Assembly (NCBI RefSeq): GCF_030704535.1
Contig: NC_081812.1
Coordinates: forward strand, 18,733,501-18,797,500
Source: Vitis vinifera
Lineage: Eukaryota; Streptophyta; Magnoliopsida; Vitales; Vitaceae
Direction: 5' to 3'
Length of the DNA stretch: 64,000 nt
The notes beneath the pieces were generated by a model that worked only from the letters and a program-made list of their open reading frames with translations, did no database searches and was not told the DNA's origin. The translations under genes and the position numbers were made by a program. Positions 31,901 through 43,956 of the stretch are shown here, one piece after another. Position 1 is the stretch's first letter, and each line of letters begins with the position of its first letter.

Positions 31901-32381
31901 TGAAGTGTAGGATGCTGTGGCAGTTAAAATGGATTTATCAGCCTTTTATTGTGGCATATCCCGTTTGTGGTCTGCTTATTTTGTAATTTTTGTCATTATT
32001 GATATCCATCTCTTGTTTCTTTAGGTTCGGACTGCAAATGAAGATTATGAGCATTATGATACCAGCAAATCAAATGGAAGTAACGGGTCAGAATCAACTG
32101 AAGAGACTAAAACTGAAACCAAAGGAAATTACCAAAGAACTTTATCTGGTGGTCTTCGGAATGGAACTGCTGAGGTTGCTAAGAAAGCTATACTGCAAAG
32201 AATCGACTCAAAGAAGGCAGTGAGTTCATACCAGCTAGGGCGTCAACTGTCTCTAAATTGGACAACAGGGGCTGGGCCGAGAATTGGGTGTATCGCAGAC
32301 TACCCTGTAGAATTGAGGGAACAGGCTTTGGAGTTTGTGAACTTCCCTCCAAGTGAGCCCCCAACACCAACAGTCTCATAG
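28993..32381 (+). CDS. IQ-motif calmodulin-binding protein, IQM family
   Basis: Plant IQM proteins bind calmodulin in a calcium-independent way through one IQ motif and act in stress, stomatal and growth signalling. Exons: 28993-29414, 29496-29610, 29725-29790, 29895-29983, 30462-30549, 30719-30865, 30964-31056, 31583-31684 and 32025-32381. They join in frame to 492 residues. The acidic N-terminus is followed by the IQ-like segment [18 protein letters not shown] at about residues 112-129. Then come the family core [29 protein letters not shown]-like sequence, [29 protein letters not shown] and [12 protein letters not shown]. The C-terminus has low-complexity Ser/Glu/Thr and ends [11 protein letters not shown]. 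The start is the first ATG of the open exon. The exact family member was not assigned. Confidence 0.93.
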
Positions 32382-34589
32382 TGTAGTCAACTTCTTCCAA
32401 GAAAGCCCCCTACGCCATCACCCTCCAGGTGAATTGGTAGTACTGCATCAGCTGCAGCTCACTGCAGGTTGGACTCTACTATGTATTATGCATCTGATGT
32501 TTGGCTGTTTTTTCTCTCTTCTACATTGCTTGTCTAATAGATGCTTTTAATGACTGCAAATCTCCTATATGTCACTTCAACCTTTGGGCCTCATCAAAAT
32601 CACTTATGTTTGAAAGTATCTCACATTCTTGTTTAGTATATTATCAAATATAGTTCCTGTGTGATAGGGAAAATGAAAATTACATATGGGGAACTGAAGC
32701 TTCTCTTACCACAACAGGTTGTGATCCCATCAGATACTAAATGGCTGTATGAGGTTAAACCTAAAACCAGTATGATGTAAAGAATTTTGGAGCTCATATT
32801 TCCCTAGTATAAAGCAAATATATGTTATATGGTAGGTACCTGTAAATGGAATAGGCGATTTGTCTATCCATTCCACATCCTCCGATTAGTGAAAAGCATT
32901 TCCCATTTCCCATTCAATCCTCCCCATGCCTTTCTTTATGAAATGATAATCTGAACAAAGAATTAGCAGAGATTCGAATCACTCTCAATTTTTTCAGTGA
33001 TCAAGAGATTCAGTACATCCAATGGGCTGCCATTAAATATTCTTAAATATCTTAGCTGATGAATGAAGAGAAGTCTTATTAGAATATAATGCCTGTAGAA
33101 CATGCAGAGGGGATTGCCGCTTTTAAACGAGACACCATAATCAGCAGAGACTCTTGCTGCAGAATGTTTTATGCGGTTTGCTCCTGCTTTGCATACACAA
33201 TGATAATCTGTTGGTGTCAGTTAAAATTCCTAGATTACAGATACATAATAAGGAAATGATCTTCCTCAATCAGGAGAAACTAGGCTAGTAGAGAATCAAT
33301 GAAATCTTGTCTGTTAGGACTTGGGATCTCTTCAAACAAAAATGGTCCAAAGTTCTGAAAGTTCTGTACAAGGTGTTACGAAACAAGCAAAACTTAATGA
33401 AATGGCCTAGGATTATTTGGATACTGCAGTTTTGTTGTTCCAAAATTACACAAAAGCATCCCATTTAGGCCCTACACTACCTACACTTGGTCAATGGTTG
33501 TTTCCATAAGAACATATTATTTTCTCCAGCTGCAATACCAAAGAAATAGAACCCAAAAAAGAAAACCGTTAAGAGTAAGAAAATGTTCTTCAGGAAGAAC
33601 TCAATGATGAAATTTCCATAAAATACAGTAAGATGATGGTTCTGTTTATCTTTCCAGGCTCCGCATAGGAGAAAATGAAATTTACAAACATGCAAAATGC
33701 ATATGTAGTGCATGCCCTAAAATGGAGTGTGGGTTGGGTTAGGTCAGGTTCAAATCTCCTAATATTACTGCACATATACATATAAAATAAAACAAGACAT
33801 TCATATTATCTTTTGGACCAAGTTATTAGAAAGGTAAATATGGCAAGTAGTACAAAGACCGTTATGTATTATTCATTACCTGAATTAGAGTAACAAACTT
33901 CTCTTTTAAACGAGAATATTTATGGATGAATCTTGCTTAAGGCTTGCAGGCACCTGAGAGGCAATTGACCATATGTAAGGAAAAAATAGAAGAAATGATA
34001 AGAAAACGAACTAATGGCCCATGGTAAAAAATAGTGGCTAGTGATATCAGCACAGAGAAAAATTTGGCTCATAAAAGACTGATTGGGAACCTGGAAAGCA
34101 GCAAAGCATGTACAAGGAACTCCTCAAGAGACGTTATTAGCCTCTTTTGCTTCAGGGGTGGGACTTCAGGTAATGCACCAAGATTTTACGTTTAAAAAAA
34201 ACAGAGATGTTATATGTCAATAGTTATATAGGCATAAGCTAAATAATAAACAACATAAGAGATGCTCCTACTCACCCTTCCTTGTTTTTGTTATCAGAAG
34301 CCTGACGAAGGTCAACACAGGCAAATTTCATATGCTGAGCACCAATGCTGGAATAGGAAGCTAAAAAAAAGGGGAATTAGATTCGAAGGGCAATATCAGA
34401 ATGATGGGAACATTTTCACATTAAAGATTGCTAGAGCAAAGATCACCGTAGCCAGATGGTCTTGATTGTCCAAACGACCCTTTCCTACTGAAAGGCATAA
34501 ACTTGACATCAACCACAAAAGGGAAAAATGTAATCAGTAGGGGTGGACCAAACTACTTCAAAAGTTAGCTTATGAAAACAGAACCCAAA
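32382..34589. other. IQM 3' flank with exon-like stretches of unknown identity
   Basis: The first few hundred bases are probably IQM 3' UTR. Three minus-strand stretches have splice-like borders and open frames: about 33210-33090 (contains ADYGVSFKSGNPL), about 34170-34092 (contains KQKRLITSLEEF) and about 34350-34277 (contains IGAQHMKFACVDLRQ). Their phases do not join cleanly. On the plus strand, a good acceptor at about 34298 opens a competing frame to 34465. I cannot choose between a gene remnant, a non-coding transcript and chance. Confidence 0.3.
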
Positions 34590-34790
34590 AGGCAGCTCAG
34601 AGATAGATGCTCTCACTTTCATATAAGAGATCTCCGGTTCGACTCCAAGCTAACTCGATAAAATGTTCCTAGAGGAAGGGGTTGTGTAATGGTGGATTTC
34701 CTCAGGGCCAAACAGGAAAGGAGGTGGTGTGGTTGGGGCCTGGGGGTTGGGGAATGGGGTGTTTGGTAATGGACTCTAAAAATACATTTC
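34590..34790 (+). repeat. Possible tRNA-derived SINE fragment
   Basis: GGTTCGACTCC at 34637-34647 is a perfect Pol III B box, and CAGCTCAG about 43 bases upstream resembles an A box but is diverged. Between them CTCT and AGAG could form a tRNA-like stem. A body of non-tRNA sequence follows without a clear tail. No target duplication was seen. Confidence 0.35.
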
Positions 34791-34989
34791 TGAAAGCAGG
34801 AAAGGAGAAGAAAGAATTTCATTTCTCGTATAAACCACCATCATTCACTGGAAAAATTCCCTGCTGTATTACCTTGAGCTACTCCTTTTTAGCTGGTGAA
34901 CATAAGCTTCCAACTTGAAGTAATCCACATTTGGTTGTTTCCTGCATTTATAGATCAACATAATTTGGTTGCTTCCCATTTCCCTTTTT

Positions 34990-36460
34990 ATTTTTTTACA
35001 TCACTTATTTTACAAAAAATAATAATAATAATAATTAAAAGAATTAAATTTTTGATTAAAAAGTAACTAAAAAAATGTGTAAAGTATATTATAAAATAAT
35101 ATTAATATATGTATCATTTAATATATACTAATTATTTTTATTTATTGAATAAGATAACACAAATTAATTTATTTATATATTTTAAATATTTTAATCATAA
35201 ATATTATTAAAATTAAATGAAAATTATTTACTAAATTTTAAATTATTGAACAATTTCAAGATAATACAAAATACGAGAGAGATTTTATATTTTTTTAGTA
35301 GAAAATATTGAAATACAATATAATTTTTATTTTAAACAATGAACATTAAAAAATAACATGTTTTTCATTTCATTTTTTATTTATTTTAAAATCAAATACA
35401 AAAATATTTTGATATAAATATCATGTTTATTAAATTTGATATGTATCATATTCTAAAGATAAAATCTTGAATTTGCATATCCTTATTATCTTGTTTATAC
35501 TTATTTTTTTGTAAAATAGTTATATCTTATTTTTTTTCATAATTAAAAAGAAATTATTTTTTAGATTTGTTTGTAATTGCAAATGAGGTATTTCAAAACA
35601 TTTTTTGGATATATTTTTTTAGTTTTTTTTTAAAGAAATAGAAAATTTTATATAAAAATATTGGAATTCTTATTCAAAACTAAGTAAATAGTCCAAAAAT
35701 ATTTTTTGAAATTTAAGGAAGTAGAAAAATTTTACATTTTTAAACATTTTAAATTTTTTTAAAATTAATTAGAAATAGTAAAATTTGATACGATTTGTTA
35801 ACACATTTAAATCCAATACATTTTTAATGGGTTTCAGTCAAATTTATGTTGATTTTGTTTAATAAATAAGGTAATTTTTATTTACCCATTTAATAATTCC
35901 ACCTATTAACTTAATTATGATTTGTCACTTATTAACTTAGTTATGATTTTAAACTATTTAACTTATATTTGACTATTTTTAAAGGTTCTTTCAAATAAAT
36001 AAATCAATTGACTCATAATATATAGGTTTAATTAAAATGTTAATTTTATAAACTTATATAAAACCTAACTGATTTTAATTGATGTATGTAATAAAATACC
36101 TTAACATAATACAATATGAATACAATCCACTGACATAAATTCTCACCTTTATTTTTAGTGATAGAAGATGCATTTTTGTTTTTTTTACAAAAGATTATAT
36201 TTCATATGGAAGTTTTTTATTTTAAAAATAAATAATAGAAAATGTGTCCATTTTTTTTTTTTGGGTTGTGAAAATATGTAATAGAATTATTCTATTTTTC
36301 TTTTAAATTGGTTTAATTTTTGCCAAATTTATAATTTTTAGTATTTTAAATCAATTATATAAAATAAAAATAAAAATAATAATAATTTTATAAAAATTAA
36401 TTAGTGTGTTAAAAAAAAAAAAAAAAAAAAAAAACCTCAACATGCTTGCTCCCAATTTTC
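34990..36460. other. Very AT-rich intergenic block
   Basis: Almost entirely A and T with short homopolymers, ending in a long poly(A) run at about 36412-36434. Nothing codes here. It could include an old AT-rich transposon, but no terminal repeats were recognised. Confidence 0.5.
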
Positions 36461-36831
36461 TGTTCTCCTTCTGCTTAGAAGGTAAAAAATTTCTCCTCCA
36501 TTTTGCTTGTCTCACCTGGTCAACAGACTCAACACCAGAGTCATGAATGACACTAGTTTTAACTTACCAGATTCCAATCGCCAGATTCGCCACCGAGTAC
36601 CAAGAAGGCAAGCTGGTTGGTGCAACCAGCACAAGCACCCACTAACCCACCGCAATACCCATTTTATAGATGACACTTGGTAATAAATCATTTAAGTTTA
36701 TGTCAAAGATATTTTATCTCTAAATATGGGTAAGATTTTTCCATCCCTTTCTGGTCATCCGCCTTCCACGTATTCACCGAGCAGTCCCGACCCGGCATAA
36801 TCGAATGGAAAGGAGCACAACAGCAAAACCC

Positions 36832-37001
36832 CACGTGTCAATTGGAGGAAGAAACCACGTGTGTCCACACTCACACCGACGCGGTGTATCATGAAAATGC
36901 CTAACTAAGCCGACCTCTCACGTGCGCATTGCCAACGTGGCGACCGCGCATACATGCGCTAGAATTAGCAAAGACATTGTTGTGATCTGGCACGACACGT
37001 G
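36832..37001 (+). promoter_or_regulatory. Cluster of four CACGTG G-boxes upstream of the bZIP gene
   Basis: Perfect CACGTG palindromes lie at 36832-36837, 36856-36861, 36919-36924 and 36996-37001, with a further AACGTGG core at about 36933. All are within 250 bp of the start codon at 37082. G-boxes bind bZIP and bHLH factors and, as ACGTG(G/T)C, act as ABA-response elements. Two of the four have the ABRE-like form CACGTGTC or CACGTGGC. Confidence 0.75.
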
Positions 37002-37081
37002 GCACCCTGAGATTATCTGTGGACTCTCCTCTCCTCTCCTTAGCCCGCACCCAGTCGGAGGAGTGTCCCAGTGTCCCAGTC

Positions 37082-40000
37082 ATGGATGAGGAGAGACACT
37101 CCGGTTCGAATTATTCGTCTTCTTTATCGTCGTCGCGACCGCGGTCTTCGGCGGCGGCATCTAGGTTTAACATTAAGGGAGCGGATCGGCTGGTGAAAAT
37201 TGAGCTGGAAGCGGCGGAAGTACTGGCAGATTTGGCGCAGTCCTTGATGCGTGAGAGTGAGAGTAATGGGGCTGAATCTGGAGGAAAATGGGGGAGTAAA
37301 GGGAAACGCGGAAGGAAGCGAGTCAAGAGCGAGTCTCCACCGAGTGACGAGTTCAAGAACCCGGATAACCTGTTTCCTGGCTCTTCGGATCTCACCGAGG
37401 TTGGTTAGGGCTTGTATGCGCTTACCTTATGCAGATTCTCCTTGATCTTACTCTCAGTCGAATCTTTCTGCTTGTAGACATATTATATATTTGCAATATT
37501 GATTTTTTATGTGATAAAAAATTAAGATTTGGAAATTGCTTGTAGAAGATAAATTGGGGCAACCAAAAACAGTAAGCTAAAGTTTGAATGGTACTGTGAT
37601 TTAGAGTATCAAGCTTCAGAATTTGGTCAATCATGGAAGTGACAAAGTTGTAAGTTGTAACTCAATAGTAAAATGCTCTGTTTGGTGGCCAGGAAAATTT
37701 GAGGGAAAAAAAGATCCAACCATCAAATTCAATTGATAACATCAATTTGTTAAATATTGGATCAGGGGCATCCTAGTTTGCAGGAGGGGCTCTTGTTCTT
37801 ATACTTTAGCACATGCTGTCATCATCCCCTTGATCCATTTTGTCATCCAACGTGGTCAATGTTTATGGAAATAGCTTACTTAAGTGGAAACTTTGAAATG
37901 GTTCTGGATATTATATAATTCAATCCATATTAGAGAACTTTCCCAAGACTTACGGGGCTCCTGGTGGATGTGCCAGTAATATTGTCTTCTCTCCATTTTT
38001 GACACATGCCAATTCTATTCCAATCCATTCCCTTCCTCACCATTACCACCCCCCAAAAAAAAGTTCGATCCATAAGTTAAGAGTATTTCAAGTGTAAATT
38101 TGGGATGGTTAATTTTACTATAATTTTCAATTCATTTTTTACTGGAAACAAACACTTCATGTCATAGGGACTGGATGATATAATACAAAACTAAGGATGA
38201 CTGATCCTCCCAAGAGTGATATTTGAATCTAAACATAAAAGATAGAGAAGGAAAAGTGAGCTAAATACAAGACTACAAGTGAAGATGGTAAAATATTCCC
38301 CCACAGTAGACACTAAATGAGACTTCTTTACCAAGCTATTGGCAGGGTGATTGGCCATTTAAGGAATCCAAGAGATGGACTATTACAAAGCTCTAACCAA
38401 ATCAACAGCTACTAAGAGGAATGTTTTTATGTGATGCTAACGATTTAGTATCTATCTTTGTAGTTCCATATTTCTGTTTATACTCTTATCTATTACTTAG
38501 ATTTGTCAACAAAGATTATGGTCTAATGAGGCTACTATGAAATATTTATTCATGGGGAGGAGCAAGTTCTTTTATTCTTGTTCTGGTTTCTCTAGATTAT
38601 ATGGTTCATCACTGTCCACTCTCCTCAACTAAAATATTATCATAGCCCATCAAAGATGCGAGGGTTAGAGTCTTCTTTTCTAGATTTTAACTAGAGTGCA
38701 TTTAAATTTTTGATGTTCTGAACATTTTTTTCACTTAACCAAAAGATCAATGCTATATTAGTTTTTGGACTAGAGTTTAAGTGCTTTCCATTTGATAATA
38801 AAAGGTTATTCAGAGAATTTTTTTCTGTGAACTTTGCTTTTATTAATCTTTACTGTTTGTATTTTGATCCATGTGCCATGTCGTTTTATGAGAGCCAAAC
38901 ATCTATCCTGTCTAAAGATGTTGGCTTGAGTTCCCCAAAACCGTGTGTACATTAATTGGCATATTCTTTCTTCATATTTTGTTAATATGTATTACTCTGT
39001 TAATTTTGATTGGCACATGCAATCAAATAGTGCTATTTTTAAAATTCAATCTTGCATTTGGGCACTCATAACAGCCTTGCCCTTGTGACATCCTTTCTAC
39101 TGGCCCTCATAACAGCCTTCTGTCATGAATATCTCTTTTGCTTTATGAATAAAGTTAATTTATTATATTTTAATTTTTATGGATAGTGTATTCTTTTATT
39201 CAAGAGTATGGTGTTAAATTTGTAATATTCCTGACTGTGGGAATCCATTAGGGAAAAATCTAATTTTTGATCAAGAAGAGAAGTGACTATAAATTTCCTC
39301 TTCTTAATTGTATTCCTCATTTTCCTTTGTTCTAAAAACTTATATTATTGTTTAGAAATAGAGTGATTTTCAGTTTAAACTTGTCCTAATAATACCACAT
39401 TTACAAACCTGGATATCCCATTTAGTTCCACAACCCTTTGGCTGTCCTAAATATAGCCATGCTAAATCCGATTGTGTATAACTTTGTCCTCAGTTTAAGT
39501 TCTGCTGAGGGTAATGTTATGTCTTTTCCTTTGGTAACTTAAATTGACCTTTTGTTTACTGGTAATGGTTTTTATACCACAGTCAATGTGTACAAACTCT
39601 TCCTATTTCTTAGTAAAATAACTTTTTGAATAGCCTCCTCATATAGATAAACACCCAACTTAGAGGAGAAATAAAAATGTGGTGCTTTTACATCAGCAGT
39701 GCAGCATACAATAGGTTGAAATACATTATAAGATAATGGAGCTGGCTGCTACATTACGTGAAGAAACTTATTGATTTGACACAATAAGAAATTGAAGGGG
39801 AATCATAAAAGACAGCTGAAAATAACTTTAGGCTTAAGCTTATTGTTCAACCCAATGAGTTTAGAAGCAAAATCTTGACATGGAACCAGGGCAAAAGATT
39901 TGGGGACTTATAAATGATGAGTTTGGCCTTTCTGAGACTTATAAATGAAGAGTTTGACGTTTCTGATCATCTGACTAAAGCAACTTAGCTTGTGTCTATT

Positions 40001-42881
40001 GTATACAAAGCTGGGCACCATATTTGTTTATTTTGATGTTCTTGTTTTTTATTTTTCATGATTCCTGATTTTAGAGATCTCCACAATCCATGTGAAATGT
40101 TGATGAGAATACATGACTGTAGGACCAGATTACAGTTTTGAGTTTGGATCAGTTAAAAATTTTATTACAAAACCACTTTAGCTACATCAATCAGAACTGA
40201 CACCTGAAATATGAGATTCAATTATTGCCATTATTATTTTGATAACCAAAAAAATGTGAGTTTCAATTATAGTGGAGTATATGGTCCAGTTGACTTGATT
40301 TGACTAAGATTCGAGTACCTATAGTTGATTACGATTCAATCATAAGCAAGATGCTTCTATCTTGCACCAACATAATTGGAAGTAAAGAATAAATTAGTTA
40401 TATTTAGTTAGGGATTTGACATAAAATTGAAATTTGAAACCCCTCCAACCAAATGTAACATATCTGGAAATCTCCAAAAGCTGCCATGATTATCTATAGC
40501 TACTTGATTTTTTCCCTGCAAGCATCAAGCAAGTCAACATTCTAGTGTATTTTCATGAGAATATCTTAGTAATAACTAGTAACAAATGTTATAAAACATA
40601 TTAACGTATTATAAAGAGAACTCTATGACATAATATCCTTGTTTAGCTTCGGATTGAATCTAAAACTTTGAATTAAATCCACGTCACGAAGAAAACCTCA
40701 AATATTGTCATTCTGATGTAAATTGAGGCTTTTGAGAGTGCACTCTGATTTGAATTTAGATCCTATATGTGACAATAAGACTTGTGCTGAGCACATGCTT
40801 AATCTTGAAATCCCTCTTTTGGTTACTATTAAATGGATTGAGTAATCATTCTATTGTCTTGCTGTCGGCAAGTTTTATATGTTTTACATAAATCAAGAAC
40901 ACACTATCCATGTAGTTTTTATTTTGTTCATAGCAGCAGGATAAACAATCAGTGGTTCAACAAGAGTGTAGAAAGATAGACAGAAATGTATTTCTAACAA
41001 AGACTGAGACAGATGATGAATTTGCTAAACCAAGTCCTATGTGCACCACAACTTATGCACCCCATCATAGTGGCAAGTTGAGACAAAATTTGACTGAGGT
41101 ACCGAAAGAATCAAACTGTTTCTTTTGCAATGTTATGATCATTATATTCAAATGAAGCTTTGTTATTCAGGCTGAAAAGGAAGCACGGAGATTGCGCAGG
41201 GTATTAGCAAACAGAGAATCAGCTAGGCAGACAATTCGCCGTAGGCAGGTAAACTATATTTGTTGAGTCATTTTCATTTATTGGAGGATTAGAGTATGAC
41301 TTTTACTAGTTAACATTTGTTTATGTTTTGATATTATTGTTTTTGAGATCATTTGTCAAATCTATGACTTTTTGCTTTACTAGTTTACATATTTTTAGGT
41401 TTTGGTATTGGTACTGATTTTTGTTTTTAGAATGACTAATTGGTGTATTGCAATTCTGGGATGAAAAACTATTTTTAGTCATAAATCTTCAATATTAGTG
41501 ATAAAAGAACAATAGTATTGCTGTTCTACTTTGGTGCATTACAGTTGTGGTGATGAACTATCTTGGTGCATTGGGAAATTAGTTTTTCATCGTTGTTATT
41601 CTATTTAATTTGAGGTCTTTCAGTTGATCTTTTTTCGATAATGTATTTTTCTAGGCTTTGTGTGGGGAATTGAGCAGAAAAGCTGCTGATCTATCATTGG
41701 AGAATGAAACTTTGAAAAGGGTAGGTACTACCACTCCCATAAAATGTTGGTTTATCTTTCACCCAAAGCATTATTTTCAATAGTGATTTTTCATTCTTTT
41801 CTATTTTCAATCTTTTCCATTCTCCGATTTTTCTTTTCTATTTTCAATGTTTTCCATTCTCTCTGTTTTTCTAAACTTCTTAGAACATTCAACTTTACTG
41901 AACTTATTCACATCTGGGACAATTATACTCAAAGGAAAAGGAGCTAGCTATGAAAGAGTTTCAGTCTTTGGAGAACAAAAACAAGCACTTAAAAGCACAG
42001 GTAATACATGTTCGGCATAAAAGATATGTTTAATGTTAAAATAGTTCTCAAATATCCAACGTCTCCCACCCATTTTGCAGGTGGCTAAGATAATAAAGCC
42101 TGAGGAAGAGAAAACTCCAGAGTCTATCTCAAGCCACGAAATGACATCTATTCCTCCATCTTCAAATTGTCCATTGCTTTTATATAACCAACCTTCATTT
42201 ACGCCATTTCTCTGGTCTTCACCTGAACGTAGATTCCAAAATGCCTTTGCATCCCATGCTGTACCTGATGAAAGAGAAAATCCCAACATTGATGCCTATA
42301 GAACTCCTTTATATATCCTGCCTTGCCCTTGGTTCTTTCCACTTCCCAACCATGGAAATGGACTCCACCTTCCGCCCTCTCTCAACTTGAAGGATAAACA
42401 AGATGCGGTGAATAGTCAATGCAGTGCTAGTTCATTGATAAAAAATAAATCAGGTATAGAAACTAAACCTGCTAACAAGTTTCAAGAGGCTTCATTTGAA
42501 TTTTTACCGGATGGTCATCTCATAACACCTCATCATAGAAGAATGATACCAGCTAACAATGTACATGACCTCTCCTATGGATTTTCGCCAGATGCTCATC
42601 ATATATCATCTCACTCTAATGCAATGATCCTCAGTCCTTCACCACTGATGTCCTTAAAATCTGCCATTACTTTCAAACACGAGGGTGAGCTCCAATCAAG
42701 TTACGTAGACAATGGGGAAGGTGGTCATATTGTAAGTGTTTTTTCAGAAAAGAATCAAGAACCAGTCATTTGTTCAAGTAAGAGACTGGTGGATGCAGTT
42801 GCTGCAGCAGAGGCTAGGAAGAGGAGGAAAGAGCTCACAAAGCTAAAAAACCTTCATGGACGTGTTCGGATGCACTGTTGA
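37082..42881 (+). CDS. bZIP transcription factor with N-x7-I basic region (bZIP62-like)
   Basis: Exons: 37082-37399, 40937-41098, 41171-41248, 41655-41720, 41935-42000 and 42081-42881; they join to 496 residues. Intron 1 is about 3.5 kb. The basic region is RRLRRVLANRESARQTIRRR (residues 166-185). Asn174 is followed eight residues on by Ile182, where nearly all plant bZIPs have Arg or Lys. A regular zipper follows, with Leu at 192, 199, 206, 220 and 227 and Ala at 213. The N-terminus is Ser-rich, then acidic, with a GSKGKRGRKRVKSE nuclear-localisation-like patch. The C-terminus ends in a basic ARKRRKELTKLKNLHGR segment. From memory, the Arg-to-Ile change marks the small Arabidopsis bZIP62-like group. 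An upstream in-frame ATG at 37019 would add 21 residues; I prefer 37082. Confidence 0.9.
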
Positions 42882-43956
42882 GGTTTTGATTTGGTATGAT
42901 ACTTTCTCCACATTTTTGCAAATGCTTAACCCTTGGATATGAAGGAGCTTGTGGAGATTGAGCTAATTGAAAAAGAGAGGTTATGGAGATTAAGTCAATT
43001 TTATATCTCTGAAAGAGAATAGATTGGCTTTGTATTTGTTCTCTGAATAAGTTAGAGACTTTTTTTCTTTCCTTTTAGGTGAGTGTTTGGTGACTGGAGA
43101 ATTTCAGTAGTTTGTATATAGAGTTGTTAACAACATCATCAAGTTTTGGGATTTAGGTTAGAGCAATATCTAAGAGCTATCTATTGTTCTGAACGGTATA
43201 TCCTGCGGAACACAGTAAGAACTGCTGCCATTTTGCAAGACTTTGAGCTGGAGAGGGTAGCAAAAGAAGGGGAAAGAGAGAAATGCTGATGTTTGGGATG
43301 TTTTGTAACTCTTTGTTGTAACTTGTACCTTGTACCTTGTTTTACATTTAAAAGTTATAAATAAGTTTGAGATTCATACACAAAAGTTTTTATGAATTGA
43401 TTACCATCATGCCAAATCATGTGAATGCTATTTTTGTTTCCTGGAGTAGTTAGAGAACAGTTCCATTGCATGATAAACCATGTCTGGGCTAAGAGCTATG
43501 ATTATAATCTCTTGGATCAGTTCCCAATGCTTTGGCAAAACTCTGGTAAGGGGTGGAAATATGGATTGGATCAGTTCAAACCTCTAGTGAGTGGTGTCTT
43601 CTTTATTGTTCTAGAACCATAAATTTGAGATTAGCACACCTATTGCTGATTTTTTGGGTTATTGTTTTTTGATAATTTTTCAGTGTGTTAACGAAAGTGT
43701 TACAATTTACTATCATGAATTAAATATATAGTAATGATTTTTGATATCTTGGATGCATGGACATTTTGTGTGACGATTTGGCTTATTGAATATGGGAATA
43801 GTCTGGCACCGGAAGAGATTATTTTAAGAAATCAAAGATTAAATTACAATATAGGAAGAATGGGAAATGGCCAAAAGAATGCTAAATTGAAGGCTACATA
43901 ATCTGTTGGTAATGATCAAACTATCAGGAGGAAAACCTTAGAAACCAAAATATTAG
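42882..43956. other. bZIP 3' UTR and convergent spacer
   Basis: Downstream of the bZIP stop the sequence is transcribed-looking for about 450 bp and then non-coding. The subtilase on the opposite strand ends at 43957, so the two genes converge with about 1.1 kb between stop codons. Confidence 0.55.

Noticed and set aside
41948-42289. Minus-strand frame of 113 codons in the bZIP gene
   Set aside because: Antisense to bZIP exons 5 and 6, whose frame is supported by zipper periodicity and splice phase.
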